A stretch of 64,000 nt of DNA from Pseudaminobacter sp040045035 (GCF_040045035.1 NZ_JBDZDS010000013.1:50488-114487); one strand, 5' to 3'. Positions 24,529 through 32,733 are shown, numbered from the stretch's first letter. The notes: generated by a model not told the origin, from the sequence alone. Numbers and translations are program-made.

Positions 24529-25842
24529 CTACCGGACCGCGCGAGCGCCACTGCCCGTGTCGCCCCGCCAGAGCGAGTTGCGGGCGCCGCCCTCGTCGCC
24601 GGGGGCGTGGTCGAGCTCGTCCATCTCGTAGAGGGCGAGCACGCCGAGATAGTCCTCCATGATCTCGGAAGTGAAGGGCAGCATCAGCGCGCCGCAGCGG
24701 CTGTCGCGATACATGCGCTCCAGCGGCAGCGAGCGCAGCATCGACTGTCCGCCGCAGGTGCGGATCGCCATCGAGGTCATTTCGGCAGCACCTTCCATGA
24801 CATTGTACTGCGCCGCATACATGCGCAGGACTTCGGCCTTGGTGGGAAAGCCCTTGGCTTCACCAAAAGCCTGCCACCAGAGCGCGCGCATGTTGGCGAG
24901 GCGCGCATACATCTTGCCGACCGCGATGCGCTTGGTGGCGTACATGCGCCGGTCGATCGGCGGCTGGCCGGGGATCTTGCCCTTCAGGTAGTCCACCATG
25001 AAGTCATAGGCGCCCTGCGCCACGCCCATATATGTGGGCGACAGCGTGATCATCATGTGCGGCCAGTTGGGCAGCGTCTTATTGAAGATGCCGCGCGGCA
25101 TCAGAAGATCGTCAGCGGTGACGAAGACATCCTTCAGGATCAGGTCGCGGCTGTTGGTGCCGCGCATGCCGAGCGGGTCCCACTCGCCCTTCACGCTGAG
25201 GCCCGGCGTGTCCTTGTGGACGACGAAGAGCATCGTGTCCTCATGGCGCGGCTCCTGGCCCTCGAACACCTCGGTGCAGACGATGGTGTAGTAGTCGCAA
25301 TAGCCCGCCAGAGAGGCGAACTTCTTGAAGCCGTCGATCTTCCAGCCACCGTCCACCTTGCGGCACTGGGTCTGGTTGGGCTTGGAGGTCCAGTTCTGGC
25401 CGCCTTCGGAAATCGGCTGCGAGTAGATCGCCTTCTTGGCAACGGCGCGGCGGAACTGGCGCTCGCGCAGCGGGGCGAAGGTGGCCTTCTCCTCCGGCGT
25501 CAGGTTCGGCATGTCGAACATGAAGCGCGACCAGGCCATGGACGAGTTGTGCATGTTGAAGGTCAGCGCGGTGGCGCCGCAATATTTGCCAATCTCGGCG
25601 CCGACCATAGCGTATTCGGACATCGAAAAGCCCCTGCCGCCAAACTCCTCGGGGATGCAGAGTCCCAAAAAGCCTTCGTCCGCGAGATCCCTGTAGTTCT
25701 CGACCGGGAAGGAGGCGTCGTCGTCGACGGCCTTGGCGCGGCCGGCAAAGCGCTCGCGACCCAGTTCATTCACTCGGTTGAGGACGTTCTGGACCTCCGG
25801 CCGGATGCGCGACAGGTCATAATAATCGGCAATTTCGCTCAT
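24529..25842 (-). CDS. Acyl-CoA dehydrogenase-fold flavoprotein, possibly a flavin-dependent oxygenase
   Basis: A 437-residue protein started at the ATG at 25842 with GGAG ahead; an open frame continues upstream but overlaps the dioxygenase gene. It has the three ACAD regions: N-terminal helices (LCIPEEFGGRGFSMSEY), a middle beta domain (PISEGGQNWTSKPNQTQ, WKIDGFKKFASLAGYCDYY, WDPLGMRGTNSRDL) and C-terminal helices. In ACADs a Glu (xYEGT) follows RDAK; here the segment at 379-395 reads RDSRCGALMLPFTSEI, with no Glu at that site. Reduced-flavin monooxygenases of the same fold also lack it. The operon's flavin reductase supports an oxygenase role, although dehydrogenation with a displaced base remains possible. 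Confidence 0.8.
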   Translation of the reverse strand: MSEIADYYDLSRIRPEVQNVLNRVNELGRERFAGRAKAVDDDASFPVENYRDLADEGFLGLCIPEEFGGRGFSMSEYAMVGAEIGKYCGATALTFNMHNSSMAWSRFMFDMPNLTPEEKATFAPLRERQFRRAVAKKAIYSQPISEGGQNWTSKPNQTQCRKVDGGWKIDGFKKFASLAGYCDYYTIVCTEVFEGQEPRHEDTMLFVVHKDTPGLSVKGEWDPLGMRGTNSRDLILKDVFVTADDLLMPRGIFNKTLPNWPHMMITLSPTYMGVAQGAYDFMVDYLKGKIPGQPPIDRRMYATKRIAVGKMYARLANMRALWWQAFGEAKGFPTKAEVLRMYAAQYNVMEGAAEMTSMAIRTCGGQSMLRSLPLERMYRDSRCGALMLPFTSEIMEDYLGVLALYEMDELDHAPGDEGGARNSLWRGDTGSGARAVR

Positions 25843-25861
25843 GCTTGTTTCTCCGAAGGCG

Positions 25862-26914
25862 TCAGAGCGCCAGCTCCCCTTGCAGGACGCCGTTCTTGAC
25901 GACGATCTTGTTGTCCAGTGCGATGGTGCAGTTGCGCATCGGCAGGTCGAAATGGCCGAGCGTGTAGCGCCCGGCATACTGGTTGGCCCCCGTGGACCAC
26001 AGGAACGAACCGGCCAGCGCGCGGAACTCGACTGCCTGCATGTCGCGCTTGTCGTACATTGCGGCCGACACCCACCGGGCGCGCGGGTTCATGCCCCAGC
26101 CGACATGGCTCATGCCAAAGGCGTTGCGGTCCTCCCAAGCCTCCATGTATTCGCGAAAATGGATGGCATCGATGCCGTCGCCCTTGATGGCGGTGACGAA
26201 GTCGTTCTCGATCGCGAAGTCGATGCGGCTGGTGAGCGTGGTCTTGAACGTCAGGTTCATGTCGCCGACGTCCATGACGATGCGGCCGTTGACGGAGTTC
26301 TGGCCGGGGAAAGCCAGGCACAGCCCGCCCGGCCAGTGCGCCACCGCGCCGGGCTGGGTGCCAAAGCCGGGCGTGCCGCCGCAGGGCGCGCCGCGCAGAT
26401 TGATGATGAGATCGGTGCCGGCAGCCGAGGTGACGCGCATTTCGCTCGCCTCGCGCAGCATCTGGGTGCCCAGCGCCACCTTTGGGCCAAGCTCGGCCGT
26501 CGGCTCAGTGCGCTCGAGGATTTCCGGATGTTCGTTGCAGACCACCAGGAGACGCGTGTTGCCTGCCTCTTCGATCTCCGGCCATTCGGGGGCGTGGATC
26601 AGCCCCTCCACCGTGCAGTCCACGATCACCTCGACGCGCTTCAGCGCCTCGATGACTGCGCGGTTGTGCTGGATTGCCCAGGACGTGCCGGTCGACTTCA
26701 CCGGCACCGGGGCAGTCTGGCGCGGCGTGGGCATCTGGATCATGCAGTACTCGGCGCCGAGGTCGTGCAGCGCGAGATCTGACAGATGCACCAGCACCGG
26801 CCGCGATTGCGTTTCAGATAGGATGGCGACCTTGGTGCCCTGGCCGATGCCGTTCAACCTGAAGACTCGGCGGAAGCAATCAAGCCACCGCCCTTCGATG
26901 CGCTCTTGCAGCAT
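25862..26914 (-). CDS. NicX-like 2,5-dihydroxypyridine 5,6-dioxygenase family protein
   Basis: A 350-residue protein, the same length as Pseudomonas putida NicX, which opens 2,5-dihydroxypyridine to N-formylmaleamate using Fe(II). Shared blocks, from memory of NicX, are WPGGLCLAFPGQNS...VMDVGDMNLTFK, MSHVGWGMNPRARW and GHFDLPMRNC. The iron ligands of NicX (His265, His318, Asp320) correspond here to His270, His321 and Asp323, all kept. The fold is related to M29 peptidases, but the metal set is that of the dioxygenases. Its ATG at 26914 has GGGGGGAG ahead, and it is the first gene of the operon. The true substrate may be a different hydroxylated N-heterocycle. Confidence 0.8.
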   Translation of the reverse strand: MLQERIEGRWLDCFRRVFRLNGIGQGTKVAILSETQSRPVLVHLSDLALHDLGAEYCMIQMPTPRQTAPVPVKSTGTSWAIQHNRAVIEALKRVEVIVDCTVEGLIHAPEWPEIEEAGNTRLLVVCNEHPEILERTEPTAELGPKVALGTQMLREASEMRVTSAAGTDLIINLRGAPCGGTPGFGTQPGAVAHWPGGLCLAFPGQNSVNGRIVMDVGDMNLTFKTTLTSRIDFAIENDFVTAIKGDGIDAIHFREYMEAWEDRNAFGMSHVGWGMNPRARWVSAAMYDKRDMQAVEFRALAGSFLWSTGANQYAGRYTLGHFDLPMRNCTIALDNKIVVKNGVLQGELAL

Positions 26915-26953
26915 CGCAACTCCCCCCTTGAAGCATCATGGCGACGCGAATTT

Positions 26954-26993
26954 CTTTACTCGTGAGTAAAGTTTCACTCGCCTCCTTTGTCAA
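26954..26993 (-). promoter_or_regulatory. Promoter with overlapping TetR-type operator
   Basis: On the minus strand TTGACA (26993-26988) and TTTACT (26970-26965) are exactly 17 bases apart. A perfect dyad CTTTACTC-AC-GAGTAAAG covers 26971-26954 and buries the -10 box. The dyad size and position are those of a TetR operator; the repressor gene lies inside the operon it would control. About 40 bases separate it from the dioxygenase start. Confidence 0.75.
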
Positions 26994-27007
26994 CGGGATT
27001 TTCGAAG

Positions 27008-27027
27008 ATTATCGATCGTTCGATAAT
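27008..27027. promoter_or_regulatory. Palindrome upstream of the operon promoter
   Basis: ATTATCGA-TCGT-TCGATAAT, with 8-bp perfect arms, lies 15 bases upstream of the -35 box of the dioxygenase operon and 319 bases before the divergent GntR gene. It could be the GntR operator acting on both directions. A half-site-like TTCGATAG recurs near 27262. The assignment is by symmetry and position only. Confidence 0.45.
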
Positions 27028-27233
27028 TCTTGCTCCTCGCGGGCCGACCACTCCCGCCAGGTCGGCCGTGCCAGGCTGAAGGTGGTGCGGCTGCGGACAT
27101 AGTCGCTGCCATAGGACCGGGCGAAGAGATCGAGCTTGGGCGTGTCGATATGGGCGCGTTCGGGGTTCAGTACATAGTCGTCGGCGACATGCACGGTCAG
27201 CACCCGCCCGATGACCACCACCTGCGCCTGTTC
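27009..27233 (-). pseudogene. Flavin reductase-like protein, C-terminal fragment
   Basis: About 74 codons with the C-terminal signature of the flavin reductase/FMN-binding split-barrel family: VVVIGRVLTVHVADDYVLN, then RAHIDTPKLDLFARSYGSDY and TFSLARPTW. Upstream of about 27233 the frame holds nothing of the family; that sequence is the GntR promoter region. It is a remnant of a larger gene, suggesting an earlier arrangement of a reductase at the head of this operon. It could also be a short diverged protein, but the missing FMN-binding half argues against it. Confidence 0.55.
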
Positions 27234-27345
27234 CCATCGCGGAGAAAATGGGCAATTATTTTCGATAGCAGCGGTAATTTTCGAAATTTTTGGATTTGCC
27301 GACAAGCTGGACTATGGGATAGTTCCAAGCGCAGAGGAAAGCCGC

Positions 27346-28029
27346 ATGACTCTTGCCGAAAAGGCCTATGACGCGCTGCGTCACGACATCATCCGGGGTG
27401 AACTGGCGCCGGGGCGCCCGCTGCGTCTTGCCGACCTCAGCGAACGCTACGGCATGGGTTTTTCTCCGCTCCGCGAAGCCTTGAATCGCCTTCAGGCGGA
27501 ACGGCTGGTCATGGCCGAGTCGCTGCGCGGCTTCCGGGTGGCGCCGCTTTCGCTGGAGGAACTGCACGATGCGACGTCGCTGCGCATCCTGATCGAGACC
27601 GAGGCGCTGTGCGCCTCGGTTCGGCTTGGCGACGATGCCTGGGAAGCGGGAATCGTCTCGGCCCTTCATGCCCTGAACCTCCAGGCCGGCCGCACAGGCC
27701 CCGAAGCGGACATCTGGGAGTTGGAGGCGCGGCACCATGCCTTCCACCACGCGCTGCTGGCCGCCTGCAACTCGCCCTGGACGCTGGAATTCGTCGAACG
27801 CCTCTATGTGGCGACGGAACGCTATCGCATTCCGATTCTGCTGGCTGCAGCACTTCCGGCCGGGCGCGACGTACAGGCCGAGCACAGCGCGCTTGCGGAA
27901 GCAGCGCTCGAGCGCGACATCGACAAGGCGGTCGCGCGCCTGCGGGAACATTATCTCCGTACGGTGAATGATCTGGCCGACGTCATCCGACTGAACGACC
28001 CGCGCACGGCTCGGGTTGCCGCGAAGTGA
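27346..28029 (+). CDS. GntR-family regulator (FCD subfamily)
   Basis: A 227-residue regulator from the ATG at 27346 with GAGGA ahead. The N-terminal winged helix (about 5-70) shows LRLADLSERYGMGFSPLREA, then LNRLQAERLVMAES and GFRVAPLS. The FCD ligand domain carries the usual metal-binding pattern (ARHHAFHHALLAAC, then AEHSALAEAALERD, then LREHYLRTV). FCD regulators sense small organic acids. It is divergent from the NicX-like operon and next to the HpaA/HpaBC group, so it could control either side. Confidence 0.86.
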   Translation: MTLAEKAYDALRHDIIRGELAPGRPLRLADLSERYGMGFSPLREALNRLQAERLVMAESLRGFRVAPLSLEELHDATSLRILIETEALCASVRLGDDAWEAGIVSALHALNLQAGRTGPEADIWELEARHHAFHHALLAACNSPWTLEFVERLYVATERYRIPILLAAALPAGRDVQAEHSALAEAALERDIDKAVARLREHYLRTVNDLADVIRLNDPRTARVAAK

Positions 28030-28131
28030 ACGGAAATCGGCGCCTCAGGGGCAGGTTGTCGGGCCAGTTCATGAGGCGGGGCAGACGGAGATACGCAGAT
28101 GGGTCGCGACGGAGCGGGTTGTCACATAGGG

Positions 28132-29007
28132 TTAGCCGGCTGACGACGAGAGCTTCGAGCGCCGCCAATCGCTCGGCGCCATGCCGGTGCGAAGGCGGAA
28201 GAAGCGGGAGAAATAGGCCGGGTCCCTGAACCCGATCTCGTAGCCGATGTCTTCCAGCGGGCGGACGGTGAAGAGCAGCAGCCGCTTTGCCTCGAGCAGG
28301 CGGCGCTCGTTGACGAGTTCCTTCACCTGCATGCCGAAGGCGGCCTTGCAGGCCTTGGCCAGCAGATGCGGCGTCGTCGCGAGCGCTGCGGTATAGCGCT
28401 CGACGCTCCAGTTCTCGCGGAAATGCGCATCGATCCTGCGGCGCAGCTGCGTCGCGAGCAGGAGATGCGGCGGATGCGCCGCCGAGGGCTGGTCCGCGGC
28501 CAGGCGGGCGATCTGCGTCAGGATGGCCGACGTGAGGGATGCCATCACCGTCTGACTTCCCGCTCCGGCGCCGACATATTCCTCGGCGGCGATGTCGATC
28601 AGCCGCGCCAGACGGTCCCACAACCTGTCCTCGCCGATGCCCCAAACCATCACCGGGACGTCGAGCGGCAGGATCGTCTGCTCCCGTACCGACAGCAGGG
28701 CACCGTCCGCAATGGAGATGACGACGGCGTCGCTTTCCGTCGGCTCGACGGAAAATCCATGCACGATCCCGCTCGGCACGAAGCCCACGGCGGGCGCGGA
28801 AAAATCCAATCTTTTATCTTCGATGAAGTAGGAGCCACTGCCTCGCATCCAGTAGGTGATCTGGCCCATCAGGTCATGCTTGTGCGCACTTACCTGTCCC
28901 TGATGCAGGTTTTTTCGCGCCATAACGGTTTCCACGTGGAAAAAGCCGGGTTCGAGCGGTTGTTCCGGCTCGCCATAGACAAAGAAACTGGGAATAGCCT
29001 CGCCCAT
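28132..29007 (-). CDS. hpaA: AraC-family regulator of HpaA/PobR type
   Basis: A 291-residue protein. The ATG at 29007 has GGGGAG ahead and gives the PobR/HpaA N-terminus IPSFFVYGEPEQ, then GFFHVETVMARKN. A cupin-like effector domain (about 20-150; SAHKHDLMGQITYWM) precedes two helix-turn-helices at the C-terminus (WSVERYTAALATTPHLLAKA; PLEDIGYEIGFRDPAYFSRF). HpaA activates hpaBC in response to 4-hydroxyphenylacetate, and here it is divergent from an HpaB-like gene 96 bases away. The longer upstream open frame is antisense to hpaB and not part of it. Confidence 0.85.
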   Translation of the reverse strand: MGEAIPSFFVYGEPEQPLEPGFFHVETVMARKNLHQGQVSAHKHDLMGQITYWMRGSGSYFIEDKRLDFSAPAVGFVPSGIVHGFSVEPTESDAVVISIADGALLSVREQTILPLDVPVMVWGIGEDRLWDRLARLIDIAAEEYVGAGAGSQTVMASLTSAILTQIARLAADQPSAAHPPHLLLATQLRRRIDAHFRENWSVERYTAALATTPHLLAKACKAAFGMQVKELVNERRLLEAKRLLLFTVRPLEDIGYEIGFRDPAYFSRFFRLRTGMAPSDWRRSKLSSSAG

Positions 29008-29103
29008 TATCTCCCCGAAAAAGTGCAAGCCATTTTGCCATTCTGTCCATGGCGGCCGCCGGACGCAATGCCTAGTCTCGATAGAACTCACGGGAGGAGT
29101 GAC

Positions 29104-30642
29104 ATGAGAGCTGAAGAATTTCGCGCCGACGCGGCGCGGCCGTTCACGGGCGCCGAATATCTGGAAAGCCTGCGCGACGGGCGCGAGGTCTATATCAACG
29201 GCGAAAGGGTCGCGGACGTCACCGCCCATCCGGCGATGCGCAATTCGGTCAGGTCGCTTGCCCGCCTTTACGATGCGCTTCACGATCCGGCGAAGAAGGA
29301 CGTCCTGACATCCCCGACCGATACCGGTTCGGGCGGCTACACGCACAAATATTTCCGCGTGGCACGGTCGTCGGCCGACCTCGCTGCCCAGCAAGGGGCG
29401 ATCGCCGAGTGGGCGCGCATGTCCTATGGCTGGATGGGGCGCACCGCCGACTACAAGGCCGCGCTGATGAACACTTTGGGCGCCAACGCCGCCTGGTACG
29501 GCCCCTTCAAGGACAACGCGCTCACCTGGCACAAGCGCGCCCAGGAGGCCGCGCTGTTCATGAACCACGCGATTGTCAATCCGCCGATCGACCGCCACAA
29601 GCCGGCCGATGCCGTGAAGGACGTGTTCGTCCACATTACCAAGGAAACGGATGCCGGCATCTACGTGTCCGGCGCCAAGGTGGTGGCGACCTCCTCGGCA
29701 CTAACCCACTACAATTTCCTGGCCCAGAGCTCGGCCACCGTGACCGAGGACCCGTCGCTGTCGGTGATGTTCATCGTGCCCATGAACGCGCCCGGGATAA
29801 AGATGTTCTGCCGCGTCTCCTACGAACAGACGGCCAACACGGTCGGCCATCCCTTCGACTATCCCCTCTCCTCGCGCTTCGACGAGAACGACGCGATCCT
29901 TGTGCTCGACAATGTCTTCGTCCCCTGGGAGGACGTTCTCGTCCTGCGCGACGCCGCCAAGATCCTGTCCTTCCATCCGGCGTCGGGCTTCATGCACGGC
30001 TACTGCTTCCAGGGCTGCACGCGCTTTGCGGTCAAGCTCGACTTCCTCGCCGGCCTGCTTGCCAAGGCGCTGCGGGCAACGGGCGGCGATGCGTTCCGCG
30101 GCAATCAGGCGGCACTCGGCGAAGTCATCGCTCTCAGGCACATGTTCTGGAGTTTTTCCAACGCCATGGCCTACAACCCCATCCCCTGGACGGACGGGGC
30201 GGTGCTTCCCAATTTGGAAGCCGCGCTCTCCTACCGGACCTTCATGTCCGAAGCCTATCCTCGCGTGATCGAGACGATCCGCAAGGTCATCGCCTCCGGC
30301 CTCATCTACCTGCCGTCGTCCGCGAAGGATTTCGGCAATGACGAGATCGACCGCTACCTGGCACAATATGTGCGCGGCTCCAACGACATGGGCCATATCG
30401 AGCGCATCAAGATCATGAAGCTCCTGTGGGATGCGACGGGCACCGAATTCGGCGGCCGCCATGCCCTCTACGAGCTCAACTATGCCGGCGCACCGGAAGA
30501 GGTGCGGCTGCAGGTGCTGAAGGGCGCCGAGCGTGGCGGGCGGCTCAAGGAAATGGAGGCGCTGGTCGACACCTGCATGGCCGATTACGACCAGAACGGC
30601 TGGACGAACGGCACCTGGCTGCCGCCCCTTACCCAGTCCTGA
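29104..30642 (+). CDS. hpaB: HpaB-family FADH2-dependent aromatic monooxygenase
   Basis: A 512-residue oxygenase component started at the ATG at 29104 after GGGAGGAG; E. coli HpaB is 520. Family blocks are seen: FTGAEYLESLRDGREVYING, RTADYKAALMNT, the FAD region FLAQSSATVTEDPSL, NVFVPWEDVLV and the C-terminal GTEFGGRHALYELNYAG. The likely reaction is hydroxylation of 4-hydroxyphenylacetate to homoprotocatechuate with FADH2 from the next gene. Other family members hydroxylate chlorophenols, tyrosine derivatives or pyridines, so the substrate is inferred from the hpa genes 9 kb away. It is followed 12 bases later by hpaC. Confidence 0.87.
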   Translation: MRAEEFRADAARPFTGAEYLESLRDGREVYINGERVADVTAHPAMRNSVRSLARLYDALHDPAKKDVLTSPTDTGSGGYTHKYFRVARSSADLAAQQGAIAEWARMSYGWMGRTADYKAALMNTLGANAAWYGPFKDNALTWHKRAQEAALFMNHAIVNPPIDRHKPADAVKDVFVHITKETDAGIYVSGAKVVATSSALTHYNFLAQSSATVTEDPSLSVMFIVPMNAPGIKMFCRVSYEQTANTVGHPFDYPLSSRFDENDAILVLDNVFVPWEDVLVLRDAAKILSFHPASGFMHGYCFQGCTRFAVKLDFLAGLLAKALRATGGDAFRGNQAALGEVIALRHMFWSFSNAMAYNPIPWTDGAVLPNLEAALSYRTFMSEAYPRVIETIRKVIASGLIYLPSSAKDFGNDEIDRYLAQYVRGSNDMGHIERIKIMKLLWDATGTEFGGRHALYELNYAGAPEEVRLQVLKGAERGGRLKEMEALVDTCMADYDQNGWTNGTWLPPLTQS

Positions 30643-30654
30643 CGGGTGAACGCC

Positions 30655-31167
30655 ATGGGCGAAGCCGTTTCCCGGACCGAATTCCGAAATGCGATGGCGC
30701 GGGTCTGCGCGCCGGTCAATGTCGTCACCACCAACGGACCCGCCGGGCGCGGCGGGTTCACCGCCACCGCCATGTGCTCGGTCACCGACGATCCGCCGAG
30801 CGTGCTCGTCTGCATGAACAGCCGCTCGGCGCAGTGCCCGCTCTTCATCGAAAACCGGCGTTTTTGCGTGAATGTGCTGAGCCACGACCACAAGGATCTG
30901 GCGGCGCATTTTGCGGGGGCCACGGCGGACATGGCCGAACGCTATGCCGCCGCAGATTGGGTCGAAATGAAATCCGGCAGCCATGCGCTGGCAGACGCCA
31001 TCGTCGCGCTGGACTGCGAACTGGCCGACGCAAGGCTCGTTGGCACGCACCATGTGTTCATCGGCCGCGTGGTCGACATTCGGTCACGCCCGGACGGCAA
31101 CGCGCTACTCTATTTCGATCGCAACTACGTTCACGTGCCGACGCAGCTCGGCAGCTTCGGCGGCTGA
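30655..31167 (+). CDS. hpaC: HpaC-type flavin reductase
   Basis: A 170-residue flavin reductase; E. coli HpaC is 170. The split-barrel blocks are GGFTATAMCSVTDDPPSVLV, FCVNVLSHDHKDLAAHFAG and HHVFIGRVVDIRS, ending in a Tyr-rich strand. The ATG at 30655 is preferred; a GTG lies 9 bases upstream. It supplies reduced flavin to HpaB, with which it forms a two-gene operon. Its end faces the aldehyde dehydrogenase gene with only 12 bases between the stops. Confidence 0.88.
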   Translation: MGEAVSRTEFRNAMARVCAPVNVVTTNGPAGRGGFTATAMCSVTDDPPSVLVCMNSRSAQCPLFIENRRFCVNVLSHDHKDLAAHFAGATADMAERYAAADWVEMKSGSHALADAIVALDCELADARLVGTHHVFIGRVVDIRSRPDGNALLYFDRNYVHVPTQLGSFGG

Positions 31168-31179
31168 AAGCGGATCGGC

Positions 31180-32658
31180 CTACAGCTGGATCCAGGCCGT
31201 CTTTAGGTCGGTGTATTTGTCCAGCGCGTGCAGCGACTTGTCGTAGCCGTTGCCGGACTGTTTTACGCCGCCCAGCGGCACGGTGTTGTCCGCGCCGCCA
31301 TAGGTGTTCACATGCACCACGCCCGCGCGGATGCCGCGCACCATGCGATGCGCGCGGGAAAGGTTCGACGTCCACACCGCCGAGGCCAGCCCATATTCGG
31401 TGGCGTTGGCGATGCGCAGTGTATCCGCTTCGTCGTCGAAGGGGATGATAGACAGGATCGGCCCAAAAACCTCTTCCCTAGCGAGCGTCATTTCCGGCGA
31501 GACGTCGAAAACGGTTGGCTCCATGTAGAACCCGCCGGTTTCCTCCAGGATGCGCCTGCCGCCGGTTCTGAGGCGTGCGCCCTCGCCAAGCGCCTTTTCC
31601 ACGAAGCCAAGGTTCTTGCGCAGTTGGACGTCGCTTGAAATCGCACCTGCCTGCGTCGTGAGCAGCAACGGATCGCCCACCTTCATCTCGGCGGCAATGG
31701 CCGCGATCTTCTCCGAAAATGCCTCGCAGATCGAACGCTCGACGAGCAGGCGCGAGCCCGCAACGCACACCTGGCCGGAATTGCGGAAAATGCCAAAAGC
31801 CGAAACCTTCGCGGCCTGGTCGAGGTCGGGCGCGTCGGCGAAGACGATGTTGGGCGACTTGCCGCCCAATTCCAGATAGACGCGCTTGAGATTGGAGCGC
31901 GCCGAATATTCGAGCAGTCGCCGGCCGACATTGCCCGAGCCGGTGAAGGCGAGCACGTCGATGTCTGGATGCAGGCCGATCGCTTCGCCGGTCACCGCGC
32001 CCCTGCCCGTCACGACATTGAGAACGCCTTCCGGCAAACCAGCCTCGGCGCAGATCTCGGCCAGTCGCAGCAGGGTCAGCGACGCCCCTTCAGCAGGCTT
32101 CAGCACGACCGAATTGCCAGCCGCGAGCGCCGGCGCCACCTTCCAGGCGCCGATCATCATCGGGAAATTCCACGGCACGATGGCCGCGACCACGCCAACG
32201 GGCTCGCGGTGGATGAGGCCGAGAATATTGCCGGCCGTTGGCGCGACCTCGCCATAAACCTTGTCGAGCGCCTCGGCATAATAGCGAAACGTGCCTGCGG
32301 CACTGGCCGGCTCCGCCTTAAGCGCCATGGAGATTTCGGTGCCGTTGTCGCGCACGCCCAGCACCGCCAGTTCAAGCGCGTGCTTCTCGATCAGGTCGGC
32401 GATCCGGCCCAGCACCTTCTTGCGCTCGGCCGGGGCGGCCTTCGACCAGACGCCCTTTTCGAAGGCGGCGCGGGCAGCGTTGACTGCCGCATCCACATCA
32501 TGGTTGTCAGCGTCGGCAATGGTCGTGAGCCGGCTTCCGTCGATGGGCGAGATCACATTTAGAGCTGCGCCCGACAGGGCTTCGCGCCAATTGCCCGCCA
32601 CAAACAGCTTTTGCGCCGGAACGCTGTTCAGACGCAACTGGTCGATCTTTTCCTGCAT
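31180..32658 (-). CDS. NAD(P)-dependent aldehyde dehydrogenase (PuuC/betaine-aldehyde type)
   Basis: A 492-residue ALDH. It has cofactor motif IVPWNFPMMIGAWKVAPAL, FTGSGNVGRR, the general-base Glu in LELGGKSPN and the catalytic Cys in NSGQVCVAGSR. The closest family feel is gamma-glutamyl-gamma-aminobutyraldehyde dehydrogenase (PuuC) and related broad amine-derived aldehyde dehydrogenases. With a GS-like ligase, permeases and an aminotransferase nearby, oxidation of an aldehyde made from an amine, possibly 4-hydroxyphenylacetaldehyde, is a sensible inference. It follows the permease gene on the same strand, separated by a strong hairpin. Confidence 0.9.
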   Translation of the reverse strand: MQEKIDQLRLNSVPAQKLFVAGNWREALSGAALNVISPIDGSRLTTIADADNHDVDAAVNAARAAFEKGVWSKAAPAERKKVLGRIADLIEKHALELAVLGVRDNGTEISMALKAEPASAAGTFRYYAEALDKVYGEVAPTAGNILGLIHREPVGVVAAIVPWNFPMMIGAWKVAPALAAGNSVVLKPAEGASLTLLRLAEICAEAGLPEGVLNVVTGRGAVTGEAIGLHPDIDVLAFTGSGNVGRRLLEYSARSNLKRVYLELGGKSPNIVFADAPDLDQAAKVSAFGIFRNSGQVCVAGSRLLVERSICEAFSEKIAAIAAEMKVGDPLLLTTQAGAISSDVQLRKNLGFVEKALGEGARLRTGGRRILEETGGFYMEPTVFDVSPEMTLAREEVFGPILSIIPFDDEADTLRIANATEYGLASAVWTSNLSRAHRMVRGIRAGVVHVNTYGGADNTVPLGGVKQSGNGYDKSLHALDKYTDLKTAWIQL

Positions 32659-32695
32659 GACGGGTTCCTGTCGGCAAATTCGTATCGAGAATGGT

Positions 32696-32727
32696 TGAAC
32701 CGGCGGGGGAACTCCCCCGCCGGTTCA
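32696..32727 (-). promoter_or_regulatory. Very strong hairpin between permease and aldehyde dehydrogenase genes
   Basis: 14-bp perfect stem TGAACCGGCGGGGG / CCCCCGCCGGTTCA with a 4-base loop, directly after the permease stop. No T-run follows on the minus strand. It should stall or stabilise transcripts and separate expression of the two genes. Confidence 0.65.
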
Positions 32728-32733
32728 TGATTA

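Noticed and set aside
28366..29103. In-frame upstream extension of hpaB by 246 codons
   Set aside because: It overlaps the regulator gene on the opposite strand; GGGAGGAG before the ATG at 29104 and the HpaB family length fix the start.
29008..29634. N-terminal extension of the AraC-type regulator by about 200 codons
   Set aside because: It is antisense to hpaB, lacks a family match, and the ATG at 29007 with GGGGAG gives the normal HpaA/PobR N-terminus.
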